DNA of 64,000 bases from an uncultured Bacteroidales bacterium (GTDB lineage Bacteria > Bacteroidota > Bacteroidia > Bacteroidales > WCHB1-69). The DNA lies in contig CAJOFJ010000004.1 of the NCBI GenBank assembly GCA_905233625.1, forward strand, positions 1 to 64,000, in the 5' to 3' direction. A program made the translations under genes and the position numbers. The notes under the pieces were generated by a model, which saw only the letters and a program-made list of their open reading frames with translations, made no database searches and was not told where the DNA came from. Below, piece by piece: positions 24,424 through 33,349 of this stretch. Positions within the stretch are counted from its first letter, which is position 1, and the number at the start of each line of letters is the position of its first letter.

Positions 24424-27414
24424 ATGGCGCTTGAAAAACAAATAGAAGACCAGTTTATCCGTTATTTAAGCGAGAATCTGAAATATGTCTATCGTGAGGA
24501 CATTCACGATAGGGACTCACTTGAGCGGAATTTTCGTGAGAAGTTCCAAGCCTTGAATCGTTGTCATTTGACCGATAACGAGTTCGCCCGTTTGTTGGAG
24601 GAAATCACGGATTCGGATGTGTTCAATGCTTCGAAGCGGCTGCGTGAGCGCAATACTTTCATGCGTGAGGATGGGACGCCGTTGCAATATATGCTAGTGA
24701 ACATCAAGGACTGGTGCAAGAATGATTATGAGGTGATTCATCAGTTGCGCATGAACACACGAAACAGTTTCCAACGCTATGATGTGATACTGCTTATCAA
24801 CGGTTTGCCTGTGGTGCAGATTGAATTGAAGACTTTGGATGTTAGTCCGCGCCGCGCCATGCAGCAAATTGTGGACTACAAAAACGATGTCGGCAATGGT
24901 TATACTAATTCGCTGCTATGCTTCATGCAGATGTTTATTGTCAGCAACCAGCACAACACATATTATTTCGCCAACAATAACAAGGAGCATTTCAACTTCA
25001 ATGCTGAGGAAAAATATCTGCCTGTATATCAATGGGCTGATGAGAAAAACCAAAAGATAACAGGTTTGGAGGCTTTTTCGGATGCTTTCTTGCAAAAGTG
25101 CCGTTTGGGTGAAATGATTAGCCGCTATATGGTTTTGGTGGCTTGTGAACGGAAGGTGCTGATGATGCGCCCCTATCAGATTTATGCGGTGAAGGCGATT
25201 GTCAGTTGCATCAACGAGAACCGAGGAAACGGCTACATTTGGCATACCACGGGTAGCGGTAAGACACTTACTTCATTCAAAGCTTCAACGTTATTGAAGG
25301 ACAATCCTGAAATTGAGAAATGCCTCTTTGTGGTGGACCGCAAAGACCTCGACAAGCAAACTCGCGAGGAATTCAACAAGTTCCAAGAGGGTTGTGTGGA
25401 GGAAAACACCAACACAGATGCGCTTGTTCGCCGTATGCTTTCTGAAGACTATGCCGACAAGATAATTGTGACCACCATTCAAAAATTGGGTATTGCCCTC
25501 GATCCGCAAAATCGCCGCAACTATCAGGAAAGGCTTATGCCGTTGAGAGACAAACGGGTGGTGTTTATCTTTGATGAGTGCCACCGTTCACAATTCGGCG
25601 ACAACCACAAAGTCATCAAGGAGTTTTTCCCGAAAGCGCAGTTGTTTGGTTTTACGGGAACACCCATCTTTGAGGCAAATGCCACCTATACCCAAATCAC
25701 AGGCGAGGAGGCCCAATACAAGACCACGAAAGATGTCTTCCAAAAGGAACTGCACGCCTACACCATTACCAATGCTATTGAGGACAGGAATGTGCTGCGT
25801 TTCCATGTGGATTACTTCAAACCTGAAAAGTCGGATATGGCGGGCGAGACAGTGAAGAAATCAGCTGTTGTGCGTACCATTTTGGGCAAGCATCGTGCAG
25901 CCACCGCCGACGGGCGTTTCAATGCCATCCTTGCTACGGGTTCCATCAATGAGGCTATCGAGTATTATCATCTGTTCAAGGAGATGCAAGCACAAAAGTT
26001 GGAAATGGATAATACATACGAGCCTTTGAACATTGCTTGCGTGTTTTCTCCGCCCGCTGAGGGTAATCGTGATATCCAGCAGATTCAAGAGGACTTGCCA
26101 CAGGAACAAAAAGACAACGAGCTGGAACCCGACAAGAAAAAGGCTGCATTGACGACCATCATTGACGATTACAACAAGCAGTTCGGCACCAACCATTCTG
26201 TGACAGAGTTTGATGCCTACTATCAGGATGTGCAGCAGCGCATCAAGAACCAGCAATACAGTAATAAGGACTATGCTCACAAGAACAAAATCGATATTAC
26301 GATTGTGGTGGATATGCTGCTGACGGGTTTCGATTCCAAGTATCTGAATACGCTGTATGTCGATAAAAACTTGAAATACCACGGTTTGGTGCAGGCCTTT
26401 TCGCGCACCAACCGTATCTTAAACGACAGCAAGCCTTACGGAAACATATTGGACTTTCGTGGTCAACAAGAGGCCGTGGATACCGCCATTGCCTTGTTCT
26501 CGGGCGAGAAGAAGGAAGAAGCTCGACAGATCTGGTTGGTGGAACCTGCTTCGGTTATCAGGAAGAAATACCTTGATGCGGTGAATGGTTTGCGCAATTT
26601 CATGGCACTTCATCATCTTGATTTTAAGGCGGAGGATGTGTTCAATCTGAAAGGTGACGATGCCAAGGCTGGTTTCATCGTTTGCTTCAAAGAAGTGCAG
26701 CGACTCAAGACACAACTCGACCAATATACTGACCTTGTGGAAGTTGAAGAGGAAAACGCTCCGAGTTTTGTGGCAGAGCCGCAAGCATCGTATGGTTTCA
26801 CTGATGATGACTTGCGGGCCTTCCGTGGAGCCTATCTCGACATTGCTCGTGAACTGAAAACCCGAAGGGAAAAGTCGGGAGCGGCTATTCCGAACGAAGT
26901 GGAGGAACTTGATTTTGAGTTTGTCCTGTTTGCCTCGGCCATGATTGACTACGACTATATCATGGAATTGATTTCCAAGTGCATGGGTCAGCCGGCCAAG
27001 TGGAAGATGACCAAAGAGGAATTGGTCAACCTGATTCGTTCAAGTGCCAACCTGCTTGATGATCGCGAGGACATTATTGCCTACATTGACAGCCTTGATG
27101 GCGTGAATGGTCGCACAGAACAGGAAATCAAGGAAAGTTATGAAGTTTTCAAGACGGAGAAATATGCCAAGGAACTGATGGTCATTGCCGAAAAACATGG
27201 TTTGAGTGTGGCCTCGTTGCAGGCTTTTGTGAACGACATTGTGGAACGCAAGATTTTCGACGGCGAGAAGTTGAACGGCTTACTTGAGCCCCTTGATTTG
27301 GGTTGGCGCGACCGTACCCGCAAGGAGACCGAATTGATGAACGACCTTGTGCCGTTGCTGAAACGTTTGGTGCCGGGACAGGAGATTTCGGGATTGAAGG
27401 CGTATGAGGAATAG
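24424..27414 (+). CDS. hsdR: Type I restriction endonuclease subunit R
   Basis: This is the motor and nuclease subunit of a type I restriction-modification complex: it translocates DNA with ATP and cuts at collisions. From the chosen start it has 996 residues. An N-terminal PD-(D/E)XK nuclease is visible (D in RYDVILLINGLP, then QIELKT). It is followed by a superfamily 2 helicase with Walker A HTTGSGKT (near residue 277), the DEAD-box form DECHRSQFG, motif III FTGTPIF and motif VI QAFSRTNR. A helical C-terminal region for binding the methylase core completes it. Key residues are intact. The start at 24424 (MALEKQIEDQF) rests on the promoter position. Confidence 0.95.
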   Translation: MALEKQIEDQFIRYLSENLKYVYREDIHDRDSLERNFREKFQALNRCHLTDNEFARLLEEITDSDVFNASKRLRERNTFMREDGTPLQYMLVNIKDWCKNDYEVIHQLRMNTRNSFQRYDVILLINGLPVVQIELKTLDVSPRRAMQQIVDYKNDVGNGYTNSLLCFMQMFIVSNQHNTYYFANNNKEHFNFNAEEKYLPVYQWADEKNQKITGLEAFSDAFLQKCRLGEMISRYMVLVACERKVLMMRPYQIYAVKAIVSCINENRGNGYIWHTTGSGKTLTSFKASTLLKDNPEIEKCLFVVDRKDLDKQTREEFNKFQEGCVEENTNTDALVRRMLSEDYADKIIVTTIQKLGIALDPQNRRNYQERLMPLRDKRVVFIFDECHRSQFGDNHKVIKEFFPKAQLFGFTGTPIFEANATYTQITGEEAQYKTTKDVFQKELHAYTITNAIEDRNVLRFHVDYFKPEKSDMAGETVKKSAVVRTILGKHRAATADGRFNAILATGSINEAIEYYHLFKEMQAQKLEMDNTYEPLNIACVFSPPAEGNRDIQQIQEDLPQEQKDNELEPDKKKAALTTIIDDYNKQFGTNHSVTEFDAYYQDVQQRIKNQQYSNKDYAHKNKIDITIVVDMLLTGFDSKYLNTLYVDKNLKYHGLVQAFSRTNRILNDSKPYGNILDFRGQQEAVDTAIALFSGEKKEEARQIWLVEPASVIRKKYLDAVNGLRNFMALHHLDFKAEDVFNLKGDDAKAGFIVCFKEVQRLKTQLDQYTDLVEVEEENAPSFVAEPQASYGFTDDDLRAFRGAYLDIARELKTRREKSGAAIPNEVEELDFEFVLFASAMIDYDYIMELISKCMGQPAKWKMTKEELVNLIRSSANLLDDREDIIAYIDSLDGVNGRTEQEIKESYEVFKTEKYAKELMVIAEKHGLSVASLQAFVNDIVERKIFDGEKLNGLLEPLDLGWRDRTRKETELMNDLVPLLKRLVPGQEISGLKAYEE

Positions 27415-27436
27415 AAAAAGATAAAAACATAATAGA

Positions 27437-29317
27437 ATGAGAGTAAACACAAAACAAGCGGTAAAATTGTTCTTCCAAAACCCTTCTTTAGAACAGGTGT
27501 TTAAGGAAGCCATTGCCAATTCTCTTGATGCAAATGCTACAGAGATTAAAGTCAATGTTTTCATTGATTCTTTTGAAAAACAAGAAACGTTGCAAATAGA
27601 GATTGTTGATAATGGAGAAGGTTTTACGGATGCGCGTTACGATAAGTTTTGTGAGTTGTTGAAAGTTGAAGAAGATACTCACAAAGGTGTTGGCCGATTG
27701 GTGTATCTAAGTTATTTCGACAAAATCGAAGTCTCGAGCTATTTTGGCGGGAAGCATCGTACTTTTACTTTTAACGATGAATTTGATAAGGAAAAAACTG
27801 ACATGAAGTTGTCAGTTGACGAGACGAGGAAACAAGAAACGACGCTGGCCTTTAAGAATTGTTCATTGCAAAGGTTAAGTAGTAATTCTGTCATAACCCC
27901 AGAGTATTTAAAACGGCAGATTCTGCTGGAGTTTTACCCTAGGTTGTATTTGCTGAAAAAAGCTGGAAAAGAAATCAAGATTACTTTCAAAATAGATATA
28001 CCTCATAAGAGCAAGAAACACTTTGTTGGTTCTTATGAGAAAGAGATTTCGAGCAATGATATTCCAGACATGCAAACAACACCTATTAATGCTGATGTTG
28101 TGAAAATGTATGAGAATACCCAATTGGATTATTCAGTAAAGAAATCGGATCCGTATTCGGAAACGTTTTTAATGACCGCACTGTGTGTTGATAACAGGAC
28201 TCAAGTGTTGGAGGACATTATAGCGCCTGAGAATTTGCCTAAGTTGGGATATTCGATAGTCTTTATTTTACGTTCGTCGTTTTTTGATGGCAAAGTTGAT
28301 GCGGCAAGACAAACGCTTACATTGAAAGAGGCGGATCTAAAGACAATTAAAGCTTTGTTTAGGGAAAAAGTTGCAGAGATTATTGAAAGGGAGATTCCTT
28401 CAATTAAAGAACAAAACCAGAAAACAAGAGAATCATTGAATAAGACTTATCCTCATCTTTTAGGCTATTTTAAGAAAGAAGAAGTGGGTATTATAGAACG
28501 TTCTCAATCTATTGAGGAAGCTCAGAAACGTTTTATGCGAGACCAAAAGGACATTTTGGAAGCACAATCATTAGAAGGTGATAGGTATGATAAAGCTCTG
28601 GATGTGTCTTCAAGAACTTTAGCCCAATACATTTTATATAGGGAAAAGATAATCCAAAAAGTTGAAGCTATAACAAAAGACAATCCTGAAGCAGACATCC
28701 ATAACATTATTCTTCCTCAAAAAAACGTGTTCAAAGAAGGTGATTTAGATTGTATTTATAACAATAATCTTTGGCTACTTGACAACAAGTATATGACATA
28801 CACAACGGCGATGTCAGATAAGACGATGAAGCAGGTGATTGAAGAAATAACACAAACGCCAGCGGAAACTGACAATGATCGCCCTGATATAGTCGTGATG
28901 TTTTCAAATGATCCTCAGAACTCTCAAGACAAGTCTGTTGATGTCGTTGTTATTGAACTCAAGAAAAGAGGGATTAAACTTGCAAAAACAGAAGAAGCCA
29001 TCAGCCAACTGAAGCAACGTGCTATTAAGTTGTTGAAATACTATCCAAATAAGATCCAACGGATGTGGTTTTATGCCATCGTTGAATTCAATGATGAGTT
29101 CAAGTTGTCGCTAATCAATGATGAATACACGCCTTTGTTTTCCAAAGACAGTTTGTATTATAAAGAGAATAAGCTACAACTATCACTTGATGACCCGACC
29201 AAATATCCAATCGGTACGTATGTGCTTTCCATCGATGCATTTATTAAGGACGCAAAAGCAAACAATGAGGTGTTTTTGAATATACTTAAAGATGGCTTTA
29301 AGCAAAAACAACAGTGA
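27437..29317 (+). CDS. GHKL (Hsp90-like) ATPase with a C-terminal PD-(D/E)XK-like region
   Basis: The 626-residue protein opens with a Bergerat ATP fold: N box EAIANSLDANAT (residues 24-35), G1 box DNGEGF (58-63) and a G2-like HKGVGRLVYL (82-91), with the N, D and G residues of MutL/Hsp90/gyrase ATPases. The middle is helical and charged. Near the C-terminus, RPDIVV (about 481) and VDVVVIELKKRG (about 501-512) have the spacing and beta-strand context of a PD-(D/E)XK nuclease. It lies 22 bases after hsdR and one base before hsdS, inside the operon, and is more AT-rich than hsdR. It is not a standard type I subunit. Function is unknown; ATP-gated nuclease or sensor roles are inference. Confidence 0.8.
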   Translation: MRVNTKQAVKLFFQNPSLEQVFKEAIANSLDANATEIKVNVFIDSFEKQETLQIEIVDNGEGFTDARYDKFCELLKVEEDTHKGVGRLVYLSYFDKIEVSSYFGGKHRTFTFNDEFDKEKTDMKLSVDETRKQETTLAFKNCSLQRLSSNSVITPEYLKRQILLEFYPRLYLLKKAGKEIKITFKIDIPHKSKKHFVGSYEKEISSNDIPDMQTTPINADVVKMYENTQLDYSVKKSDPYSETFLMTALCVDNRTQVLEDIIAPENLPKLGYSIVFILRSSFFDGKVDAARQTLTLKEADLKTIKALFREKVAEIIEREIPSIKEQNQKTRESLNKTYPHLLGYFKKEEVGIIERSQSIEEAQKRFMRDQKDILEAQSLEGDRYDKALDVSSRTLAQYILYREKIIQKVEAITKDNPEADIHNIILPQKNVFKEGDLDCIYNNNLWLLDNKYMTYTTAMSDKTMKQVIEEITQTPAETDNDRPDIVVMFSNDPQNSQDKSVDVVVIELKKRGIKLAKTEEAISQLKQRAIKLLKYYPNKIQRMWFYAIVEFNDEFKLSLINDEYTPLFSKDSLYYKENKLQLSLDDPTKYPIGTYVLSIDAFIKDAKANNEVFLNILKDGFKQKQQ

Positions 29318-29318
29318 T

Positions 29319-30492
29319 ATGGAAACTGGAGAAAAGAAAAACATACCTATCCTCCGCTTCCCCGATTTTGTAAATGATGGGGAATGGGAAGAAGCAAAAG
29401 TTGGTGATGTTATCAATACACTAACACCACCAAAGAAATTAACTTCAAGTGAATATGAAAAAACAGGGAAATATCCAATAATAGACCAATCACAAAATTT
29501 CATTTGTGGTTATTCAGATGACGAGGATGCTTTGATGAATCATAATAATGAAGATTTGATTGTTTTTGGGGATCACACCTGTGTTTTGAAATTTGTTAGT
29601 TTCCCGTTTATTCAGGGTGCGGATGGAATAAAGATTATCAAGTCTAAAGATTCGAATAAACTTGTTGAGTCTTTCCTTTTTCAGTCTTTACTAAATAATC
29701 CTGTAGTTTCGAGGGAATATAAAAGACATTTTTCTGAATTAAAAGAAAAGGAGCTCTGTTTTTCGCATAATATTGCTGAACAACAAAAAATTTCATCATG
29801 TCTTTTTTCGATGGATGCATATATTTCAGCAACAAAGGAAAAACTAGAACTTTTGAAAACATACAAGAAAGGCCTGATGCAGAATCTTTTCCCCGCCAAA
29901 GGCAAAAAACTACCTGAACTACGCTTCAAGGAATTTGAGAAGGAAGGGCAATGGGTAGAAAAAAGATTGGGAGAGGTTACAAAAGATGTAAATCGTAGAA
30001 ACAAAAGCAATCGGAACCTTCCCATTTATTCAATTAGCAATAAAGACGGTATTATTCTTCAATCCGAGCAGTTTGATGGTCTTGACAGTATTAGCAGAGG
30101 ATACGATACTTCGTTATACAAAATAGTTACAAGCAATACTTTTGCATATAATCCAGCCAGAATAAATGTAGGTTCTATAGGATATAGTGTCATTGTATGT
30201 GTGCTTTAAAACAACTGAAGATGTTGATGATTCGTTTTTAATGTATTTCTTCGACACTTCATCTTTTAACCAAAGTGTGGAAAACAATGTGGAAGGAGGA
30301 ATTAGGAGTTATTTGTTTTATGAGAATTTCTCGAAAATTAAAATATTGTTTCCGTCTATTTCGGAGCAAAAGAGAATAGTATCTTTCTTGAAAGCTATAG
30401 ATGAAATAATCGATGCGCTTTCCAATAAGATTTCTGAATTGGAAAGATACAAAATAGGAATGATGCAAAAAATGTTTCCAATAATTAAATGA
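29319..30492 (+). pseudogene. hsdS: Type I specificity subunit HsdS, frameshifted in the second target-recognition domain
   Basis: HsdS chooses the bipartite DNA target. The first ORF (to 30209) holds target domain 1, the central conserved helix (KLELLKTYKKGLMQNLFP) and the start of target domain 2. It then ends out of frame at SVIVCVL. The continuation is in another frame from about 30187 (LYVCFKTTED) through the distal conserved helix (ISELERYKIGMMQKMFP) to 30492. Joined, they give the usual length of about 400. I start at ATG 29319, one base past the previous stop. The distal end overlaps the prrC ATG as ATGA, which shows the gene was once a single unit. A truncated one-domain HsdS could still dimerise, as known for other type I systems. 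Confidence 0.88.
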
Positions 30493-31694
30493 CAAACAAA
30501 ATGAAAAACAAACCAAAGATATACGAGTATAAAACTTTGAATAATGTTGTAACAAGATTACGCGATGATTTGTCCAAAGAGTCAGGATCAAAAGTCGTGT
30601 TGTTGTATGCATTCAACAGGACAGGAAAAACACGTTTGTCGATGGCTTTTAAAGACAAAGGGAAGAAAAAGAATAAAGGCAAAGCGGATACATTGTATTA
30701 TAATGCTTTCACAGAAGACCTGTTTGTATGGAACAATGATTTGGAACACGATCAAATCAGATATTTGAAAATCAATGAGCAGTCTAACTTTTTCAGTGGT
30801 TTTAAAGGTTTGGCTTTGGAAGAAAGAATACACGGTCATCTTGAAAGATTTGCTGAGTTTAATTTTAAGATAGATTATGATGCTTGGAAAGTGTCTTTTA
30901 GTCGAGAGATTCCCAATCCCAAATACAATCCGCATAATGATGAACCTGAAAGAATAATTCAAGAAAATATTAAAATATCGAGAGGAGAAGAGAATATTTT
31001 TGTCTTTTCTGTTTTCATGTCAATATGCGATTTAGTCATTGAAGGTAAAGAGGAATATAGTTGGGTGAAATACATTTACATTGACGACCCTATTTCATCA
31101 TTGGACGAAAACAATGCTATCACACTGGCATCCGACTTGTCAAATATGATTAAAGATGATTTCGAGAAGCACAATGATACTGGAGGTCACAGGAAATACG
31201 TGATTTCTTCTCATCATTCTCTGTTTTTCAACATTGTCTATAACGAGTTGAAAAAATCATCGTCCAACTCATATTTCCTGTATAAGACCAAGAAAGAAAC
31301 ATACAAGTTGCAATCGACAGACGATTCGCCTTTCTTTCATCATATTGAGCAGCTTTGTGAATTGAACCAAGTTGTCAAACAATACGAAGAGATTGAGAAA
31401 GGGGATTCAAAATTGGAACAATCATCCATTCTTAAGACATATCATTTCAATATGCTTCGTGCCATTTTCGAAAAAACATCTATCTTCTTCGGGCATGAGG
31501 ATTTTTCATATTGTTTAAAAGATTTCCCAGACAAAGAATTGTTTGTACGTGCTGTACAAATAATGAGTCATGGGAAATACTCGATATTTGCCCCCAAAGG
31601 AATGTTAAAAGAAAATGCGGATTTGTTCGTTCGTATTTTTAAGACATTTGTCGAACAATATAAATTTGAATTACCGGAAATTTTTTTTGAATAA
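30489..31694 (+). CDS. prrC: PrrC-type anticodon nuclease
   Basis: In E. coli, PrrC is a latent nuclease held by the EcoprrI type I restriction complex and released to cut tRNA-Lys in its anticodon when phage T4 blocks that complex. This 401-residue protein matches its layout and length. Walker A is YAFNRTGKTRLS (residues 40-51), then LYYNAFTEDLFVWNND, an ABC-like signature SRGEENIFVFSVF, and Walker B/D-loop IYIDDPISSLDENN. In the C-terminal domain, MLRAIFEKT and MSHGKYS carry Arg324, Glu328 and His361, which correspond to the known catalytic triad Arg320, Glu324 and His356. The ATG overlaps the hsdS stop; an alternative ATG is at 30501. The Arg in the P-loop (Gly in E. coli) is unusual. Confidence 0.92.
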   Translation: MTNKMKNKPKIYEYKTLNNVVTRLRDDLSKESGSKVVLLYAFNRTGKTRLSMAFKDKGKKKNKGKADTLYYNAFTEDLFVWNNDLEHDQIRYLKINEQSNFFSGFKGLALEERIHGHLERFAEFNFKIDYDAWKVSFSREIPNPKYNPHNDEPERIIQENIKISRGEENIFVFSVFMSICDLVIEGKEEYSWVKYIYIDDPISSLDENNAITLASDLSNMIKDDFEKHNDTGGHRKYVISSHHSLFFNIVYNELKKSSSNSYFLYKTKKETYKLQSTDDSPFFHHIEQLCELNQVVKQYEEIEKGDSKLEQSSILKTYHFNMLRAIFEKTSIFFGHEDFSYCLKDFPDKELFVRAVQIMSHGKYSIFAPKGMLKENADLFVRIFKTFVEQYKFELPEIFFE

Positions 31695-31696
31695 AT

Positions 31697-33280
31697 ATGA
31701 CACAAAACATACAACAAGAACTCGGCAAGACCCTTTGGGGTATAGCGAACAACCTGCGCGGTGCAATGATGGCGGATGATTTTCGCGATTATATGCTGTC
31801 GTTCCTTTTTTGGAAGTACCTATCAGACAACTATATAACATCAGCACAAAAAGAATTGGGCTCGGATTATACAGCCTTGCAAGTATGGTATAAAGGACAT
31901 CCCAACGATACGCTGTTGTTTGAGCGACAAATGCGGCGCAAAATCCATTATGTAATAGAGCCTCAATATCTTTGGGACAACATTGTGGAACTTGCCCGCA
32001 CGCAAAGCGATGATTTGCTTACCACTTTGCAAGAAGGCTTTAAATACATTGAAAACGAGTCGTTTGAAAGTTCGTTTAAGGGTTTGTTCTCCGAAATCAA
32101 CCTGAATTCGGAGAAATTGGGTAAGAACTATACCGAACGCAACGCACTTTTGTGCAAGGTCATCAAGACCATCGCCGACGGCCTTGCTGAAATTCCTTCG
32201 GATTCTGATGCCTTGGGCGATGCCTACGAGTACTTGATAGGTCAGTTTGCGGCAGGTTCGGGGCAAAAAGCAGGTGAGTTCTACACACCGCAAATGATTT
32301 CAACTATCCTTTCTCGTATCGTCACCCTCGACTGTCAAGACCCCACAACGGGCAAAAAGAAACGCATTGATAAAGTGCTCGACTTTGCTTGCGGTTCGGG
32401 CTCGTTGCTGCTGAATGTGCGCCGAGAAATGAAAGACCATGCTATCGGCAAGATTTACGGTCAAGAGAAAAACATCACTACCTACAACCTTGCCCGAATG
32501 AACATGCTGCTGCATGGTGTGAAGGACACAGAATTTGAAATCCACCACGGTGATTCGCTTGCCAATGATTGGGACATTCTCAACGAGCAGAATCCCGCCA
32601 AGAAGATGCAGTTTGACGCAGTGGTTGCCAATCCGCCTTTCAGTCTGCGCTGGGATCCGACGGAAGAAACCGCCAAAGATTTCCGTTTCAATCGCTATGG
32701 TGTGGCACCCAAGTCCGCCGCCGATTTTGCTTTCTTGTTGCATGGTTTCCACTTCTTGAGCGACAACGGCACGATGGCCATCATTTTGCCTCACGGCGTG
32801 TTGTTCCGTGGCGGCAAGGAAGAAGTCATCCGCAAGAAACTGCTTGAAGACGACAACATTGACGCTGTCATCGGTCTGCCCGCCAACTTGTTCTATTCCA
32901 CCGGCATTCCGGTATGCATCCTTGTGCTGAAGAAGTGTCGCAAGAACGACAAGATTCTGTTCATCAATGCTAGCGGAGAGGAGCATTACGAGAAAGGCAA
33001 ACGCCAGAACTACCTTCGAGTCAAGAATGTGGATAAGATTGTGGAAACTTATCAATTCCGCAAAGAGGAACCGCGTTTCTCTCGCTTGGTTTCATTGGCG
33101 GAAATCAAGGAAAACGACTACAACCTCAATATCACACGCTATGTCAACCTGTCGAAGGAAGAAGAACAGATTGACCTTGAAGTCGTTACCAAGCAACTGC
33201 ATGAAACGGATGCAAAAATTGAGGAGTCACGCGGTAAGCTCAATCTATTTTTGAAAGAGTTGGGTTTGAAGGAAATATAA
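31697..33280 (+). CDS. hsdM: Type I restriction-modification methyltransferase subunit M
   Basis: HsdM is the adenine-N6 methyltransferase of the complex; two copies bind one HsdS. The 527-residue length is typical. An N-terminal helical HsdM domain (GIANNLRGAMMADDFRDYML) is followed by AdoMet motif I (VLDFACGSGSLLLNVR, about residue 226) and the catalytic NPPF in VVANPPFSLRW (about 310). The C-terminal helical region ends KLNLFLKELGLKEI. It starts 2 bases after prrC and is the last gene of the operon. Its codon use resembles hsdR more than the three AT-rich genes between them. All motifs look intact. Confidence 0.95.
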   Translation: MTQNIQQELGKTLWGIANNLRGAMMADDFRDYMLSFLFWKYLSDNYITSAQKELGSDYTALQVWYKGHPNDTLLFERQMRRKIHYVIEPQYLWDNIVELARTQSDDLLTTLQEGFKYIENESFESSFKGLFSEINLNSEKLGKNYTERNALLCKVIKTIADGLAEIPSDSDALGDAYEYLIGQFAAGSGQKAGEFYTPQMISTILSRIVTLDCQDPTTGKKKRIDKVLDFACGSGSLLLNVRREMKDHAIGKIYGQEKNITTYNLARMNMLLHGVKDTEFEIHHGDSLANDWDILNEQNPAKKMQFDAVVANPPFSLRWDPTEETAKDFRFNRYGVAPKSAADFAFLLHGFHFLSDNGTMAIILPHGVLFRGGKEEVIRKKLLEDDNIDAVIGLPANLFYSTGIPVCILVLKKCRKNDKILFINASGEEHYEKGKRQNYLRVKNVDKIVETYQFRKEEPRFSRLVSLAEIKENDYNLNITRYVNLSKEEEQIDLEVVTKQLHETDAKIEESRGKLNLFLKELGLKEI

Positions 33281-33309
33281 AAATTCTATGCTTGTATCAA
33301 AAAAATTGT

Positions 33310-33317
33310 TACTTTTG
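33310..33317 (+). promoter_or_regulatory. Putative -7 element for mutB
   Basis: TACTTTTG matches TAnnTTTG, 33 bases before the mutB ATG and 30 bases after the hsdM stop. It gives mutB its own transcription start despite the short gap. Confidence 0.55.
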
Positions 33318-33349
33318 CAGTTTCAAACTTATAGTTAAAAAAACTGATT

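Noticed and set aside
32300-33055. Minus-strand ORF of 251 residues inside hsdM
   Set aside because: It is a shadow frame of hsdM with no independent support.
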